A DNA stretch of 64,000 nucleotides, taken from positions 124,001 through 188,000 of the forward strand of contig NZ_JBNFTW010000001.1 of NCBI RefSeq assembly GCF_049943955.1, given 5' to 3'. The position numbers and the translations under genes were made by a program. Within the stretch, counting starts at the first letter, position 1. Each line of letters opens with the position of its first letter. The notes beneath the pieces are model-generated. The model ran no database searches. It worked only from the letters and a program-made list of their open reading frames with translations, and had not been told where the DNA came from. Positions 1 to 8,662 of the stretch are shown here, piece after piece. Origin of the DNA: Desulfosporosinus sp049943955 (GTDB taxonomy: Bacteria > Bacillota > Desulfitobacteriia > Desulfitobacteriales > Desulfitobacteriaceae).

Positions 1-549
1 ATTGTCGGAAAAAAGGCGACTGAGGAAGGACAAGCTGCCGCCCAAATGCTGGACAACAATGTTCTGCTGGCCAATCAGCAATTGGCCAAAACTTATGCCA
101 CCATTGCTCAAAGCAGAACTGTGGAGGAAAACGTCATTAAGGATTTAGACCTGCCTTTGACTGCCGAGGACCTCGATAAGCTCATCTCTGTTGATCAGGT
201 GAAGACAACCGAGATATTAGAAATCAAAGTCAGCAATACAGACCCTAAACTGGCAGCATCTATCGCCAATACTATGGCCCAAGAGTTTTCCAAAGCAGTG
301 ATTGAGATCAAAAAGGTAGACAGTGTCAGTATTGTTGATAAAGCCGAGTTCCCGAACGCCCCCGTCAAACCGAACAAGATTCTCAATATCTTAATTGCTT
401 TTGTTGTGGGCTTAATGGTTGCAGTAGGGATTGCCTTTCTATTGGAGTATTTGGATAACACTGTGAAAACTTCTAACGACGTGGAAAAACTGTTGGGGGT
501 TCCCGTTTTAGGAGTTATACCAAACTATAAGATCGGAAAACAGGCATAA
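1..549 (+). CDS. Wzz/YveK-family polysaccharide co-polymerase (C-terminal part)
   Basis: The reading frame is open from base 1, so the gene starts before the window; 182 codons are visible. What remains is the end of the extracytoplasmic helical region and the classic C-terminal end: a proline-rich stretch (PNAPVKPNK) followed by one membrane segment at about residues 125-150 of the visible part and a short cytoplasmic tail. This is the layout of Wzz/CapA/YveK chain-length regulators, which set polymer length and activate the partner BY-kinase. The kinase gene begins 15 bases after the stop, which fits a two-polypeptide YveK/YveL-type pair. Substrate is unknown. The family call is firm; the missing N-terminus should hold the first membrane segment. 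Confidence 0.9.
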   Translation: MVGKKATEEGQAAAQMLDNNVLLANQQLAKTYATIAQSRTVEENVIKDLDLPLTAEDLDKLISVDQVKTTEILEIKVSNTDPKLAASIANTMAQEFSKAVIEIKKVDSVSIVDKAEFPNAPVKPNKILNILIAFVVGLMVAVGIAFLLEYLDNTVKTSNDVEKLLGVPVLGVIPNYKIGKQA

Positions 550-564
550 GAGAGGAAAATTTCA

Positions 565-1281
565 GTGGAGTATTCATTAATTACTTTGGAGCAATCGAAA
601 TCACCGATCTCAGAAGCCTTTAGAACTCTACGCACCAATGTTCAGTTTACGAGCGTAGATTCTCAGACGAAAAAGATTATGGTGACGAGTGCAGGTCCGC
701 GGGAAGGAAAATCTTCAACGGTTGCCAACCTAGCCGTAAGCATCGCTCAGACAGGAAAGACAGTTTTGGTCATGGATGCTGATTTGCGCAATCCTACTCA
801 GCACAAGCTTTTTCGGCTGCCGAATTTTGAAGGTTTATCCGTTGCTTTGGTTCAAGATCAAGACTACTGGAGTTATATCCGGGAAACAAGTGTGTCCGGC
901 TTAATGGTCATGACCGGCGGACCTATCCCGCCGAATCCTGCTGAGCTTGTCGGCTCAAATCGCATGAAGCGGTTAATTGAAGAGCTCAGTGAGCATTTTG
1001 ACATTCTTCTGATTGATACCCCTCCCGTTGTGGCAGTAACAGATGCTTGTATTTTGGCCCAGGAAGTTGATGGGGCTATTTTAGTTGTGGCCTCCGGTGA
1101 AGTCAACAAGGATTATGCCCAACGGGCGAAGGAACAATTAGATAAAGTAGGAGCTAAGATATTAGGTGTAGTTCTTAATAAAGCAGATCTGAAGACGAGT
1201 GAATATTACTATTATTACTATTACCATGGGTCGGATAATTCCAAAGGTTCCAAGAAAAGGCGTAAACGGCAAAAAGCATGA
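565..1281 (+). CDS. BY-kinase (CpsD/CapB-type tyrosine autokinase)
   Basis: 238 residues with a GTG start 14 bases behind the purine-rich site AGAGGAAAA. It carries the three ATP motifs of bacterial tyrosine kinases: Walker A GPREGKSS (about residues 44-51), Walker A' VLVMDADLRNP (about 67-77) and Walker B ILLIDTPP near 150. The C-terminus has a run of seven tyrosines (EYYYYYYYHG), the usual autophosphorylation cluster, then a basic tail (KKRRKRQK). It should sit at the membrane bound to the Wzz-like protein upstream and control polymer assembly by cycles of phosphorylation, with the PHP phosphatase downstream reversing it. A hairpin with T-run separates it from the phosphatase gene. Confidence 0.95.
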   Translation: MEYSLITLEQSKSPISEAFRTLRTNVQFTSVDSQTKKIMVTSAGPREGKSSTVANLAVSIAQTGKTVLVMDADLRNPTQHKLFRLPNFEGLSVALVQDQDYWSYIRETSVSGLMVMTGGPIPPNPAELVGSNRMKRLIEELSEHFDILLIDTPPVVAVTDACILAQEVDGAILVVASGEVNKDYAQRAKEQLDKVGAKILGVVLNKADLKTSEYYYYYYYHGSDNSKGSKKRRKRQKA

Positions 1282-1345
1282 CAATGACAAATCAAATGAC
1301 AACACAAACAGTAATGCGGACAGTAACAGAAATAACAAACGAAGG

Positions 1346-1382
1346 CCGATTCTTTCCATGCTTTGAAAGGGTCGGTTTTGAT
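1346..1382 (+). terminator. Rho-independent terminator after the BY-kinase gene
   Basis: CCGATTCTTTC (1346-1356) pairs with GAAAGGGTCGG (1365-1375) through 11 pairs including two G-U, and TTTTGATTT follows. It may only partly uncouple the kinase from the phosphatase gene 80 bases downstream. Confidence 0.65.
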
Positions 1383-1460
1383 TTATCAGGTTTTATAACA
1401 GTATTATGCAACCTAAGAGTATCTGATCAATATTAAACTATAGTTTTTAGGAGAGTTCAG

Positions 1461-2270
1461 ATGATTGATATTCACAGCCATATACTTCCCAGCGTGGACG
1501 ACGGATCAAAAAGTATGGAAGAGTCATTAGGAATTCTGCGTCAACTGCAGGGAGAAGGGTTCAATACTATCCTGGCAACTCCCCATGTTATGGAAGGGAC
1601 TGACTATCTGCAGCCGCAAGAAATACTCACGGCAACCGAGAGTGTGCGTCAAAGGGCGATCGAGGCAGGAATAACCGTAGAGGTCTTTCCTGGAGCAGAG
1701 AACTATATTTTCCCGGAGATGGCTAAATGGGCGCGGGATGGGAAATTAATGACCCTGGGTAACACAGGTACTTACATCCTTGTTGAGCTGCCAATGATGG
1801 AAATCCCTCGCTATACGGATCAGGTCTTCTTCGAATTGCAAGTTGAGGGGTTAACGCCGGTATTGGCCCACCCGGAGAGATATCAGGGATTGTTCCGTGA
1901 GCCCCAACGTATAACAGAATGGGCAAAGCGAGGAATCCTCTTTCAGATTGACTTCAGGAGCTTAAGCGGAAGATATGGACCTCAGCCGAAGCGGCTTGCG
2001 GAAAGGATGATTAGCAGTGGTTTGATTCACTTTGTCGGTTCTGATGCCCATCGTATTTCTCGCAGCGAATCGACAAATAAAGAGGCACTTCAGACTCTCC
2101 GGCAAATGTTAGGTGAAGAAAGGTTTGAAGAAGTCACCATTAAGAATCCCCGAAGTATCCTTGAAGGGAAGGTTATACAGTGCAGTTCGGATTATATGCT
2201 GAATGATGTAGATATAAAGAAGAAAAAGCGAAGTCTTTGGTCGATCATAGGAAAAATAATGTCGAAATAA
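1461..2270 (+). CDS. PHP-family tyrosine-protein phosphatase (CpsB/YwqE type)
   Basis: 269 residues, ATG preceded by TAGGAGAG at good spacing. Metal-binding motifs of the PHP phosphoesterase fold are in order: HSHILPSVDDGS at residues 5-16, ATPHVMEG around 40, LAHPERY near 135 and GSDAHR near 195. Characterised members (Streptococcus CpsB, Bacillus YwqE) are manganese-dependent phosphatases that dephosphorylate the tyrosine tail of the cognate BY-kinase. The gene closes the regulatory triad co-polymerase/kinase/phosphatase. The tail after about residue 240 is lysine-rich and lies beyond the conserved fold. Alternative activities for PHP proteins exist, but the context is decisive here. Confidence 0.93.
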   Translation: MIDIHSHILPSVDDGSKSMEESLGILRQLQGEGFNTILATPHVMEGTDYLQPQEILTATESVRQRAIEAGITVEVFPGAENYIFPEMAKWARDGKLMTLGNTGTYILVELPMMEIPRYTDQVFFELQVEGLTPVLAHPERYQGLFREPQRITEWAKRGILFQIDFRSLSGRYGPQPKRLAERMISSGLIHFVGSDAHRISRSESTNKEALQTLRQMLGEERFEEVTIKNPRSILEGKVIQCSSDYMLNDVDIKKKKRSLWSIIGKIMSK

Positions 2271-2302
2271 TAAATTTAATAATTAATAATGAGTTATAAC
2301 AC

Positions 2303-2345
2303 AAGAAATTACTTAAAAAAATTAGGTAATTTCTTTTATTTTATG
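2303..2345 (+). terminator. Terminator after the phosphatase gene
   Basis: AAGAAATTAC (2303-2312) and GTAATTTCTT (2326-2335) form a perfect 10-bp stem, followed by TTATTTTATGG. It ends the regulatory triad before the biosynthetic cluster. Confidence 0.7.
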
Positions 2346-2989
2346 GATTTAAATAAAACCATGTACATAAAATGTAATTTCTTAAAAGATTAACAGTTAT
2401 TTTTTTTAAAGGAAAATAAAGGGATATAGAGAATAAATAAAAAGTGCAACGAAGCATTAAACCATAGGACCGTAGATTCGTATATTTAGGTCTACGGTCT
2501 TAGTTATGAGCATACGTTTAGATCGTTGGCAAGCTATCAGTTGGAGATGAGGAGGCTTTATGTGATTAATCATGATCTCGGGTAGAGCAAGAAAATGTCT
2601 CCGGTAACAGTTCATGGGTAATCAAGATTAACGTTGAATTTTCACTTAATGGTTCGCTTGTGTTTGCGTTTAAAATAAGGATGCCTTGATATGATTGAGC
2701 TGGCAAAAAATTTTACGTTAAATAGATAATTAGAAATAGTAAGAGATGAGACTTGAAGCCCTCATTGAGATGTTTAAACGATTGAGTTGGGCGTATTTCG
2801 AAACGTATTAAGTTTAATTTAGAGAGTCAAGAAATTAAGGGGGGCTCTATAAAGGAACCCTAATTTTTTATTGTTATTATTACATCGCTCATGTGACATT
2901 AGATCATAAATTCCTTAAAAGCAGGCCGATAGTACAAATAAGGTCCGGTGAAGATATTCTTTACTAGGATGAAGGAGTGATTTTTAAAC
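2346..2989 (+). promoter_or_regulatory. Long gene-free leader ahead of the polysaccharide cluster
   Basis: About 640 bases without a credible gene. Two structures stand out. At 2468-2499 an inverted repeat (ACCGTAGA ... TCTACGGT, extendable by G-C) encloses a 14-base loop. At 2833-2872, AATTAAGGG and CCCTAATT flank a 16-base loop and are followed by a T-run (TTTTTTATTG), which looks like an intrinsic terminator placed about 120 bases before the first cluster gene. Such an arrangement suggests transcription attenuation or processive antitermination, as known for other exopolysaccharide operons (EAR element, LoaP). No recognised motif for either was identified, so the mechanism is inference. 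Confidence 0.4.
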
Positions 2990-3658
2990 ATGAATATGCG
3001 AGCTTCGGAAGTTTTTAGAGAGGAAGCCCACATACAATTTGATCAAAGGAAATTCCCGATATGGAAACGATCTGTTGATTTAGTAGGTGCTTTAATCGGA
3101 CTTGTTATACTTTTTCCCATTTTTTCTATTATATTATTTTTAATTTTAATTACTGATGGTCGGCCAATATTCTTTTCACAAGAAAGATTAGGAATCGGTG
3201 GTGAAACCTTTAGGATATTTAAATTTCGATCAATGCGAAAAGATGCAGAAGAAATTTTACGAATAGACCCAGTTATTTATGACCTATATGTTTCAAATGA
3301 TTATAAGTTACCAGAGGGAGAAGATCCGCGAATTACGAAGATTGGACTTTTTTTAAGAAAAACAAGCTTAGATGAGATTCCACAATTTTGGAATGTGTTA
3401 ATAGGTGATATGTCTTTGGTTGGACCTCGGCCAATTGTTTGGGATGAGTTGAATGAATATGGTAGTAAAAAACATCTTTTTCTAAGCATGAAACCAGGAA
3501 TAACAGGGGTGTGGCAGGTTTCAGGTCGTAGTGGTTTAAAATATCCAGAGAGAGCAGATGTGGAATTGAGTTATTTAGAGAAACAAGGGATGGCGTTTGA
3601 TATAGCTGTGTTGTTTAGAACCGTTTTTTGTGTAGTTAAACGTAAAGGTGCATTCTGA
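2990..3658 (+). CDS. Undecaprenyl-phosphate sugar-1-phosphate transferase (initiating enzyme)
   Basis: 222 residues, ATG with GAAGGAGTG upstream. It belongs to the bacterial sugar transferase (PF02397) family: one hydrophobic segment at about residues 27-52, then the cytoplasmic catalytic part with FSQERLGIGG, FKFRSMR, TSLDEIPQFWNVL and DMSLVGPRP, and a C-terminal GITGWQ-like motif (PGITGVWQVSGR). These enzymes link the first sugar phosphate to undecaprenyl phosphate on the inner face of the membrane. The short form without the extra N-terminal membrane bundle is typical of PglC/EpsL-type members. It is the first gene of the biosynthetic cluster. Which sugar it transfers cannot be told from sequence. 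Confidence 0.93.
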   Translation: MNMRASEVFREEAHIQFDQRKFPIWKRSVDLVGALIGLVILFPIFSIILFLILITDGRPIFFSQERLGIGGETFRIFKFRSMRKDAEEILRIDPVIYDLYVSNDYKLPEGEDPRITKIGLFLRKTSLDEIPQFWNVLIGDMSLVGPRPIVWDELNEYGSKKHLFLSMKPGITGVWQVSGRSGLKYPERADVELSYLEKQGMAFDIAVLFRTVFCVVKRKGAF

Positions 3659-4206
3659 TTATTTAGCTTAGGGCGGGTGAAAGTATTTTTATGAGGTTGA
3701 AAATATAATTGTTAATTCACATATTGTACTTAATTACTTTTTGTTCTTTTTAGTATATGTTCTTTTAAGGTTTCTTAGGGCGAATGTATATTGGGGACTA
3801 TGGGTCTCGCGTTTCATGTATTTATTGAGGGAGCTTGGACAAATGGTCAATACCACTTTTTCGCGTTTGCGCTTTGTATAACGTTCGATTTGTATGCTCC
3901 AAGGTCTATCAATAGCCCCTTTGTGTTTTATGTTTTGAAACTGTCGTTCTTGTTTTTACCTTAGGTATACATATCCTCGTTTGCCTTCCTTTACAACTAT
4001 GTGGAAATCGGAGTGTAGTCCAAGGTATGTCTAATGTATTTAAGAATATTCTTGGGTTGCGTTACACCTTCGGTTCAGAGTTGAAAATTGAAATTTATTA
4101 TAGCATAAAGGTCAAAAACCAAGATGCAGTTGAAAAGAATCAGCAAGTCAATATGGCATATAATCCAGACGAAGGTTGGCCTGAAATAAAAGGGAGAAAT
4201 GATCTA
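3659..4206 (+). other. Spacer with possible gene remnant between transferase and manC
   Basis: About 550 bases with no intact gene. The stretch 3681-3860 is open in one frame and reads as hydrophobic residues without any ATG/GTG start, and another frame holds a 54-codon ORF (3800-3964) without a ribosome site. Both could be fragments of a lost membrane protein. The manC frame is open upstream of 4207 (back to 4027), but that extension does not resemble the enzyme family and has no ribosome site. Confidence 0.35.
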
Positions 4207-5526
4207 ATGAATATCATTTTATTATCCGGTGGCAGTGGAAAACGTCTTTGGCCGCTGTCAAATGATGTTAGAAGCAAACAATTTATTAAGCTATTTAAGG
4301 ATGATGATGGTGAGTATGAATCCATGGTTCAGCGTGTATATCGTCAGATTACATCAGTAGATAGAGATGCCAAGATAACAATTGCAACCAGTAAGTCACA
4401 AGCGAGTGCAATCAAGAACCAGTTGGGAGATATAGCGTCAATTTGTGTCGAACCTTGCAGAAGAGACACTTTTCCAGCAATCCTACTTGCAGCGACTTAT
4501 CTCCATGATGAACTTGGGGTTGCAGAGGATGAAAGTGTTGTTGTCTGCCCGGTTGATCCATATGTAGACAACACCTATTATGAAGCGGTTCAGCAACTTG
4601 AAAAGTTGGTAGAACAGAAGAACACTAATCTCACTCTCATGGGAATTGAACCGACTTACCCGAGTGAAAAGTATGGGTACATCATTCCAGAAACTTCCGA
4701 TACTGTCAGCATGGTGAAGGAGTTTAAGGAAAAGCCTGATACGGAAACCGCTAAAATCTATCTTACTCAAAATGCACTTTGGAATGCAGGAGTGTTTGCT
4801 TTCCGTTTGGGCTACTTGCTTGAAAAGGCGCATAGCATAGTCGAATTTAGAGATTATCGCGCTCTATATGCAAAGTACGAGACTCTGACCAAAATTAGTT
4901 TTGATTATTCTGTCGTTGAGAACGAGCCAAGCATTCAGGTAATGCGTTATAACGGAGATTGGAAGGATGTCGGCACATGGAATATGATGTCCGAGGTCAT
5001 GGCTGATGACATAATGGGTAAGGCTGTTATGGATAATACTTGTGAAAATACGCATGTCGTAAATGAACTGAATATCCCGATTATTTGCATGGGATGCAAG
5101 GATATGGTGATTGCGGCCAGTGGAGACGGCATCCTTATTTCTGATAAAGAGCGTAGCGGTTATATGAAGCCTTTTGTGGATAAAGTATGTAGCGATGCGA
5201 TGTTTGCCGAAAAGTCTTGGGGAACGTACACCGTCATGGATGTTCAGCCTGGTTCTATGACAGTAAAGGTTTCTATGCAGGCTGGTCAGCAGATGAGTTA
5301 TCACAGCCACGATTATCGTGAAGAAGTATGGACAGTGGTTGCAGGCAGCGGCAAGGCTATTGTGGACGATATGGAGCAGGTACTTCGTGTGGGTGATGTC
5401 CTAACAATTGCAGCGGGATGCAAGCACACGGTCAGAGCTGAAACAAATCTGGACATTATTGAAGTCCAATTAGGTGAAAGTATAAGTGCGGATGATAAGA
5501 GAAAGTATCCCTCTGAGAATAAGTAG
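4207..5526 (+). CDS. manC: Mannose-1-phosphate guanylyltransferase with C-terminal cupin domain (ManC)
   Basis: 439 residues from the ATG at 4207, chosen because the protein then begins directly with the nucleotide-binding signature MNIILLSGGSGKRLWPLS and AAAGGGAGAA lies upstream. Residues 1-280 are a nucleotidyltransferase with the metal/sugar motif KFKEKPD-like (EFKEKPDTETA) and NAGVFAFR. Residues about 330-430 form a cupin (MSYHSHDYREEVWTV, GDVLTIAAGCKH) as in bifunctional ManC/AlgA enzymes. It makes GDP-mannose from mannose-1-phosphate and GTP; the cupin part may or may not isomerise hexose phosphates, since a separate ManA follows 15 bases downstream. It supplies the donor for Gmd and mannosyltransferases. 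Confidence 0.92.
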   Translation: MNIILLSGGSGKRLWPLSNDVRSKQFIKLFKDDDGEYESMVQRVYRQITSVDRDAKITIATSKSQASAIKNQLGDIASICVEPCRRDTFPAILLAATYLHDELGVAEDESVVVCPVDPYVDNTYYEAVQQLEKLVEQKNTNLTLMGIEPTYPSEKYGYIIPETSDTVSMVKEFKEKPDTETAKIYLTQNALWNAGVFAFRLGYLLEKAHSIVEFRDYRALYAKYETLTKISFDYSVVENEPSIQVMRYNGDWKDVGTWNMMSEVMADDIMGKAVMDNTCENTHVVNELNIPIICMGCKDMVIAASGDGILISDKERSGYMKPFVDKVCSDAMFAEKSWGTYTVMDVQPGSMTVKVSMQAGQQMSYHSHDYREEVWTVVAGSGKAIVDDMEQVLRVGDVLTIAAGCKHTVRAETNLDIIEVQLGESISADDKRKYPSENK

Positions 5527-5541
5527 TTCGGAGGTTCGGAA

Positions 5542-6504
5542 ATGGAAATAATGAAGCTCTTGCCAACGGGCAAGGATTATCTTTGGGGAGGTACAAGGCT
5601 TCGTGAGGAATATGGGAAGAAAATCAACTTAGACCCACTAGCTGAAACATGGGAATGCTCTGTTCATCCTGAAGGTTTGAGTGTTGTGGCTAATGGGAGA
5701 TATGTAGGAAAAACACTTGCTGAAGTTCTACACAAACATCCTGAGTTTCTTGGGAGTAAAGTGGATAATAGCAAGAAACTGCCGATTCTCGTAAAGTTCA
5801 TTGATGCAAAAAAGGACCTATCAGTGCAGGTTCACCCAGATGATGAGTATGCTAGAGAGCATGAATATCAAAACGGAAAGACAGAGATGTGGTATGTCGT
5901 TGATGCGGATGACGATGCAAGTCTTATCTACGGGTTTGCCCATACTGTCACAGCTGAACTGCTAAGAGATGCTGTTGCAGAAGGAACATTGGATAAGCGT
6001 CTTCAGAAAATTAAGGTGCATAAAGGAGACCTTTACTATGTACCGGCTGGTACGGTTCATGGAATTGGAGCTGGAACATTGGTTGCAGAGATTCAGGAGA
6101 GCTCCAATGTAACATACCGTGTGTATGACTACGGACGTGTTGATAAAAATGGCAACAAGCGAGAACTTCATTTTGATAAGGCGGTTGAAGTTATGAACAT
6201 GGGTGTGGCCCCAGATGTGGGTCAAAAACCGAAGTTAGTCCACTATTATCCTGGGTGTTCTAGGGAGATTCTCTGTAGATGCAAGTATTTTGAAACGGAG
6301 CGTATTCAGGTTAAGCAAGGATTTTCATTTTCTGTAATGGAGACTTCATTCCAGGTGTTACTCTGTTTATCGGGTGACGGGGGAGTTGAAGTCGAACATA
6401 GAAGACCTACTCGCTTTTCAAAGGGAGACTGCCTATTTATTCCTGCAGGTATTGGTAGATGCCATGTGATTGGGGAAGCAGAACTTTTGAAGATACGCTG
6501 CTAA
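5542..6504 (+). CDS. manA: Mannose-6-phosphate isomerase, class I (ManA)
   Basis: 320 residues, ATG after TCGGAGG; a second in-frame ATG lies nine bases on. The zinc ligands of type I phosphomannose isomerases are all visible: Q96 and H98 in SVQVHPDD, E115 in KTEMWYV and H173 in GTVHGIGAG. The short (about 320 residue) length is that of the Firmicutes YvyI/ManA branch, with an all-beta C-terminal cupin half. It interconverts fructose-6-phosphate and mannose-6-phosphate in the cytoplasm and so feeds the GDP-mannose branch. A phosphomannomutase is not encoded in the window and must come from elsewhere. Confidence 0.95.
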   Translation: MEIMKLLPTGKDYLWGGTRLREEYGKKINLDPLAETWECSVHPEGLSVVANGRYVGKTLAEVLHKHPEFLGSKVDNSKKLPILVKFIDAKKDLSVQVHPDDEYAREHEYQNGKTEMWYVVDADDDASLIYGFAHTVTAELLRDAVAEGTLDKRLQKIKVHKGDLYYVPAGTVHGIGAGTLVAEIQESSNVTYRVYDYGRVDKNGNKRELHFDKAVEVMNMGVAPDVGQKPKLVHYYPGCSREILCRCKYFETERIQVKQGFSFSVMETSFQVLLCLSGDGGVEVEHRRPTRFSKGDCLFIPAGIGRCHVIGEAELLKIRC

Positions 6505-6574
6505 AGATTCTGCGGCTGTAACTAGGGTTTTTCGATAGGTCCAAAATTATTGTTTTAAAGGAGATTTAACGATT

Positions 6575-7615
6575 ATGAAAAGGGCACTTATTACTGGTAT
6601 CACCGGTCAGGACGGTTCCTACTTGGCAGAGTTCCTTCTGGAGAAGGGCTATGAGGTTCATGGAATTATCCGCCGTGCTTCCGTTTCTACAACTGAGAGA
6701 ATTGACCATTTGACCGCTCTGAACGTAATCAAGCTTCATGACGGCGATTTATCTGATTCTTCCAGCATCATCCGCATTGTGAATGAAGTGAAGCCGGATG
6801 AAATCTATAATTTGGCGGCGCAGAGCCATGTTGGAGTCAGCTTTGACGCTGCTGAGTATACTGGCGATGTGGATGCACTGGGTGTCTTACGTATTCTGGA
6901 GGCTGTTCACATCCCGGGTCTGGATAAAACTTGTAGAATCTATCAGGCATCTACTTCAGAGCTATATGGCAAAGTTGAGGAGTGCCCTCAGAATGAGAAT
7001 ACCCCATTTCATCCATACAGTCCTTATGCTGTTGCGAAACAGTATGGTTTCTGGATGGTGAAGCAATATCGTGAAGCCTATGGCATGTTTGCCTGCAATG
7101 GTATCCTGTTCAATCATGAGTCCGAGCGCCGCGGAGCTAATTTTGTTACCCGTAAGATTACTCTTGCAGCAGGGCGTATCGCATGTGGTCTTCAAGATCA
7201 TCTTGAACTAGGTAACTTGGATTCATTACGTGATTGGGGTTATGCAAAAGACTATGTAGAGTGTATGTGGCTGATTCTACAGCAGGATGTTCCAGATGAT
7301 TTCATTATTGCTACTGGTGTTCAGCATACTGTTCGTGAATTCACTACCCTTGCATTTGCCAATGATGGAATTGAGATTGAGTGGAAGGGCCAAGGCATTG
7401 AAGAAAAGGGTTACGACAAGGCTACAGGAAAGATGGTTGTTTGCGTGAATTCTCAGTGGTTCCGTCCAACAGATGTTGTTAACCTGTGGGGTAACCCGGA
7501 CAAAGCAAAGACGGTGCTTGGATGGAATCCGCAGAAGACCAGTTACGAGGAGTTGTGCGCGATCATGGCCGAACATGATCTGCGGCTTGCAAAGAAGGAA
7601 GCTGGATTGATTTAA
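6575..7615 (+). CDS. gmd: GDP-mannose 4,6-dehydratase
   Basis: 346 residues, ATG behind AAAGGAG. An extended SDR enzyme: Rossmann motif GITGQDGSYLAEFLL at residues 8-22, the NADP-specificity sequence IIRRAS, the active-site threonine region STSELYGK, YSPYAVAKQ with catalytic Tyr and Lys near residue 150, and the family sequence NHESERRGANFVTRK. It converts GDP-D-mannose to GDP-4-keto-6-deoxy-D-mannose. With the reductase encoded next, the route leads to GDP-D-rhamnose. The length matches the family (about 340-370). Confidence 0.97.
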   Translation: MKRALITGITGQDGSYLAEFLLEKGYEVHGIIRRASVSTTERIDHLTALNVIKLHDGDLSDSSSIIRIVNEVKPDEIYNLAAQSHVGVSFDAAEYTGDVDALGVLRILEAVHIPGLDKTCRIYQASTSELYGKVEECPQNENTPFHPYSPYAVAKQYGFWMVKQYREAYGMFACNGILFNHESERRGANFVTRKITLAAGRIACGLQDHLELGNLDSLRDWGYAKDYVECMWLILQQDVPDDFIIATGVQHTVREFTTLAFANDGIEIEWKGQGIEEKGYDKATGKMVVCVNSQWFRPTDVVNLWGNPDKAKTVLGWNPQKTSYEELCAIMAEHDLRLAKKEAGLI

Positions 7616-7718
7616 TAAATCAGGTTACCGGCGAGGAGTTTGTAGAGCATGGTTTCAGCTGTTCTTAAACGCTTCATGTCTATGACTGTATTTATTTCTT
7701 ACGGATAGGGTGGCGAAG

Positions 7719-8648
7719 ATGAAAAAAGTTTTGATATTTGGGATAGGGGGGTTCGTTGGCCGTTATCTGGCACGGGAATTTCTGGATAATGGTTATTCTG
7801 TTTGCGGGAGCGGTATAGACAAAAAAGAAGGATTACAGGAAGAAGTTCAGTACTTTGAAGCAGATTTAATGGATTCCGATGAAGTAGCAAGACTTGTTGC
7901 GAAAGTTTCGCCCGACATCATCATTAACCTTGCAGCTATTAGCAGTGTAAGTGCTTCTTGGGGGACTCCACAAACGACTATTTCTGTGAATGTTATTGGT
8001 GGATTGAATATGCTGGAGGCTATCAGAAAGTGCAATCTAAAGGCGAAGGTCATGTTTATCGGTTCCAGTGAGGAGTATGAGATATCAGATAAGCCAATAA
8101 GCGAAAAGACTTCTTTAAATGCCAACAATCCATACGGCATTTCCAAAATGGCACAGGAGAAGTTCGCTGAGGTCTACCGTGAACGATATGGTATAAAGAT
8201 TTACTGCGTCAGACCATTCAATCATACAGGTACCGGTCAGAGAGACTCTTTCGTATTACCAAGTTTTTGTAAGCAGGTAGCCGAGATTGAAAAGTCTGGA
8301 AAACCAGGTGTGATTAAGGTTGGGAATCTAGCTGCTAAACGAGACTTTAGTAATGTGAAAGATGTTGTCAGAGCTTATCGAATGATTGTAGAAAGTGATG
8401 ACTGCACAAAGGTGTTTAATGTAGGCTCTGGAAAAGCATATAGCCTGAGGGAAATATTAGATTACATTGTTTCCCTGAGTTCGCAACAGATTACTGTTGA
8501 GGTTGACCCGGAACGGTTCAGACCGGTAGATACATCGACGATTTGTTGTGATTATAGTTATATAAAGGCAGAACTTGGTTGGGAACCGGAATATAGTATT
8601 TTTGAAACTTTAAAAGAACTGTATTATTCCTATCTCATAGAACTGTAA
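7719..8648 (+). CDS. rmd: GDP-4-keto-6-deoxy-D-mannose reductase (Rmd-like SDR)
   Basis: 309 residues from the ATG at 7719; an in-frame GTG three codons upstream (7710) is also possible and neither has a strong ribosome site. The N-terminus is a Rossmann motif (GIGGFVGRYLAREFL). SSEEYE, NPYGISK and RPFNHTGTGQ are the reductase active-site and substrate sequences, and VGNLAAKRDFSNVKDVVRAY is characteristic of Rmd rather than of UDP-hexose epimerases. Rmd reduces the C4 keto group to give GDP-D-rhamnose. Placement directly after gmd supports this. A fucose-synthase-type epimerase/reductase is less likely by motif. Confidence 0.87.
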   Translation: MKKVLIFGIGGFVGRYLAREFLDNGYSVCGSGIDKKEGLQEEVQYFEADLMDSDEVARLVAKVSPDIIINLAAISSVSASWGTPQTTISVNVIGGLNMLEAIRKCNLKAKVMFIGSSEEYEISDKPISEKTSLNANNPYGISKMAQEKFAEVYRERYGIKIYCVRPFNHTGTGQRDSFVLPSFCKQVAEIEKSGKPGVIKVGNLAAKRDFSNVKDVVRAYRMIVESDDCTKVFNVGSGKAYSLREILDYIVSLSSQQITVEVDPERFRPVDTSTICCDYSYIKAELGWEPEYSIFETLKELYYSYLIEL

Positions 8649-8662
8649 AGAGATACTAAGTT

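Noticed and set aside
1282..1345. Asn/Asp-rich reading in a shifted frame after the BY-kinase stop
   Set aside because: It could be read as a frameshifted extension of the kinase tail, but the tyrosine cluster and basic tail already give a normal C-terminus.
2468..2499. Inverted repeat in the leader considered as a transposon end
   Set aside because: No transposase remnants, no target duplication and no second copy were found; it is kept only as a leader structure.
3800..3964. 54-codon hydrophobic frame between the sugar transferase and manC
   Set aside because: No ribosome site and no family; a second frame over the same stretch also reads as hydrophobic, suggesting base composition or remnants rather than a live gene.
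4027..4206. N-terminal extension of ManC
   Set aside because: The frame is open but the residues do not match the family and there is no ribosome site, whereas ATG 4207 begins exactly at the nucleotidyltransferase signature.
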